Shown here one piece after another: positions 32,244 to 33,602 of a stretch of 33,602 bases of DNA. Origin of the DNA: an uncultured Prevotella sp. Lineage in GTDB: Bacteria; Bacteroidota; Bacteroidia; Bacteroidales; Bacteroidaceae. Under the pieces are notes generated by a model. That model was not told the origin of the DNA and ran no database searches. It saw nothing but the letters and a program-made list of their open reading frames with translations. Location: contig CALCVT010000104.1 in the NCBI GenBank assembly GCA_937906495.1, forward strand, positions 1 to 33,602, given 5' to 3'. Numbering within the stretch: position 1 is the first letter of the stretch; each line of letters begins with the position of its first letter. The position numbers were made by a program, and so were the translations under genes.

Positions 32244-33368
32244 ATGACCAAGCTAAAAACCCTTTTCGGCTCACTCTTGGCCGCAGCTGCAGTGGCAGTA
32301 CCTGCCTCGGCACAATATACCCCCGCAAAGGCAGATAAATCGGAATACCCTCACATGTTTATTGGTTTGCAAGGGGGTGCACAGATAACCTTTACCAACT
32401 ATCAAGCAAGTAAACTCATTACTCCGATTGGAGTATTCAACGTAGGTGGAATGCTCACACCGGCTATTGGTGCACGCATCAACGTTAGCGGATACAAAGC
32501 AAAAGGTGGATTGGCCAAAGCCAACCAAACCTATGACTATAAGTTCGTAAATACAAACTTTGACTTGATGCTTAACCTTTGCAACGTGTTTGCCCCCCAT
32601 AAAAACCACACTATCAATGCTTACTTAATTGGAGGTGCCGGATTTGGATATGCCTGGGACAATGAAGCAATGTCTGCTGAAGTACAGCAGAACATCGAGA
32701 AGGAAACAAGAGGCAGATGGAACAAAGATCGCTTTGTACACAGTTTCAGAGTAGGCATGCAGCTCGAAGCTGAACTCGGACGCAACGTAGGGCTTAACCT
32801 GGAAGTTACAGCCAACAACTTGCAAGACCGCTTTAACACAAAACTTAACGGTAAAGGCGACTGGCAACTCCAAGCTATGCTCGGACTGAACTTCAAGTTT
32901 GCACATAAGAAAAAAGCTGTCAAACAAACAGAAGAAGTGCCCGTACTACCCGAACACAACGAGCAACCTGCTCCAGCACCCATGCCTAAACCCGAACCTA
33001 AACCCGAAACGGAGGTTCAACCCCAAAAGCAAGTGGTGACCAAACGTATTGAAGTTTTCTACAAAATAAACAGTTCAAAGCCTTCGGAAACTGAAGAGAG
33101 CAAGCTACGCAAATTGGCAGAATGGCTCAAACAACATCCTGAAGCTCAAGTTGAATTGGTTGGATATGCCGATGCCGGCACCGGAAACGCATCAATTAAC
33201 ATGCGTGTGGCTCAACGACGTGTAAACGAGGCTGCCCGCCTGCTCACTGATAAATATGGTATCGAGGCTGCCCGCATTCATACCGACTGTAAGGGCGACA
33301 CCGTACAACCCTTTGCAAACAACAACGACAACCGAGTTGTGATTGCTGTGAGCCAGGCTGAAGAATAA
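32244..33368 (+). CDS. OmpA-family outer-membrane protein
   Basis: A 374-residue outer-membrane protein linking the membrane to peptidoglycan. A signal peptide is cleaved near VPASAQ (about residue 23). The N-terminal part (about 35-225) is an eight-strand-type beta-barrel with alternating aromatic residues, ending in LQAMLGLNFKF. A Pro/Glu/Lys-rich linker follows (about 230-265, PAPAPMPKPEPKPE). The C-terminal OmpA domain (about 268-372) has VELVGYADAGTGNASINMRVAQRRVNEA condensed around Y-A-D and the RVAQRRV helix, which carries the Asp and Arg expected to hold diaminopimelate. The gene is 75 bases after nadB on the same strand. No own promoter consensus is visible, so read-through from nadB or an atypical promoter is possible. 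Confidence 0.9.
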   Translation: MTKLKTLFGSLLAAAAVAVPASAQYTPAKADKSEYPHMFIGLQGGAQITFTNYQASKLITPIGVFNVGGMLTPAIGARINVSGYKAKGGLAKANQTYDYKFVNTNFDLMLNLCNVFAPHKNHTINAYLIGGAGFGYAWDNEAMSAEVQQNIEKETRGRWNKDRFVHSFRVGMQLEAELGRNVGLNLEVTANNLQDRFNTKLNGKGDWQLQAMLGLNFKFAHKKKAVKQTEEVPVLPEHNEQPAPAPMPKPEPKPETEVQPQKQVVTKRIEVFYKINSSKPSETEESKLRKLAEWLKQHPEAQVELVGYADAGTGNASINMRVAQRRVNEAARLLTDKYGIEAARIHTDCKGDTVQPFANNNDNRVVIAVSQAEE

Positions 33369-33389
33369 CACTCCATTTTTATATATGTA

Positions 33390-33430
33390 ACGAGGGTGCA
33401 GGATTATAGACCTGCACCCTCGTTATCTTG
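33390..33430 (+). terminator. Terminator of the OmpA-family gene
   Basis: A near-perfect stem of about 14 pairs, AACGAGGGTGCAGG with its complement, encloses an eight-base AT-rich loop. A moderately T-rich tail follows. It begins about 20 bases after the stop codon. Confidence 0.8.
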
Positions 33431-33602
33431 TTAATATCAACCCCTCAATCATAATTACCGACCACATTGAACACCTACGCTAAAGCCTAAAGCATAATTG
33501 GTCTATAAAATCTTACTGTTCGTCTAAAAGATTTGGCATTTATATTAGAAGTCATCTAAACTAATGAATGCTTAACATTTTCTTAGGAGCAGAACGACAA
33601 AA
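33431..33602. other. AT-rich end of the window without a gene
   Basis: No credible coding frame, RNA fold or promoter consensus is seen in the last 170 bases. Confidence 0.5.

Overview
The window looks like a chromosomal segment of a Bacteroidota, order Bacteroidales. A Prevotella- or Porphyromonas-type genome fits best, but I cannot name the genus. Four things point there: promoters of the TTTG-N19/20-TAnnTTTG type; a C-terminal sorting domain of the type IX secretion system (T9SS) on a sialidase; families largely restricted to this phylum (DUF4492, DUF5689, DUF4252, choice-of-anchor J lipoproteins); and the gene order acpP-fabF-rnc.

Layout, left to right. (1) The 3' part of a tRNA-Asn and its terminator. 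(2) A very large multidomain GH33 sialidase on the minus strand, preceded by about 800 bases without a convincing gene. (3) A DUF4492-cydA-cydB operon for cytochrome bd quinol oxidase, with a NUDIX hydrolase upstream. (4) acpP-fabF-rnc on the minus strand. The RNase III carries a tail of about 700 residues. (5) A minus-strand block of TonB-dependent receptor, DUF5689 lipoprotein, choice-of-anchor J lipoprotein and DNA/RNA non-specific endonuclease lipoprotein, with a secreted endonuclease/exonuclease/phosphatase gene divergent from it. (6) greA and a HIT-family gene on the minus strand, behind a strong promoter and a leader terminator. (7) A THUMP-like methyltransferase on the plus strand, then an ECF sigma factor, a probable anti-sigma membrane protein and a DUF4252 protein. 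(8) An M16 metallopeptidase on the minus strand, divergent from nadB and an OmpA-family protein on the plus strand.

The most promising candidate for an undescribed system is region 5 (14874-22637). It combines an outer-membrane TonB-dependent receptor, two probable surface binding lipoproteins (one looking OB-fold-like) and two exported nuclease-type enzymes. The layout resembles a polysaccharide utilization locus, with nucleic acid in place of glycan. That function is inference. The second candidate is the greA leader. A consensus promoter is followed within about 80 bases by a hairpin and nine Us, all upstream of the greA start. This predicts a small RNA or attenuator analogous in layout to E. 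coli GraL. The third is the RNase III with its giant acidic-then-basic tail and a long hairpin just ahead of its start codon.

I saw no CRISPR array, insertion sequence, phage gene or conjugation gene.
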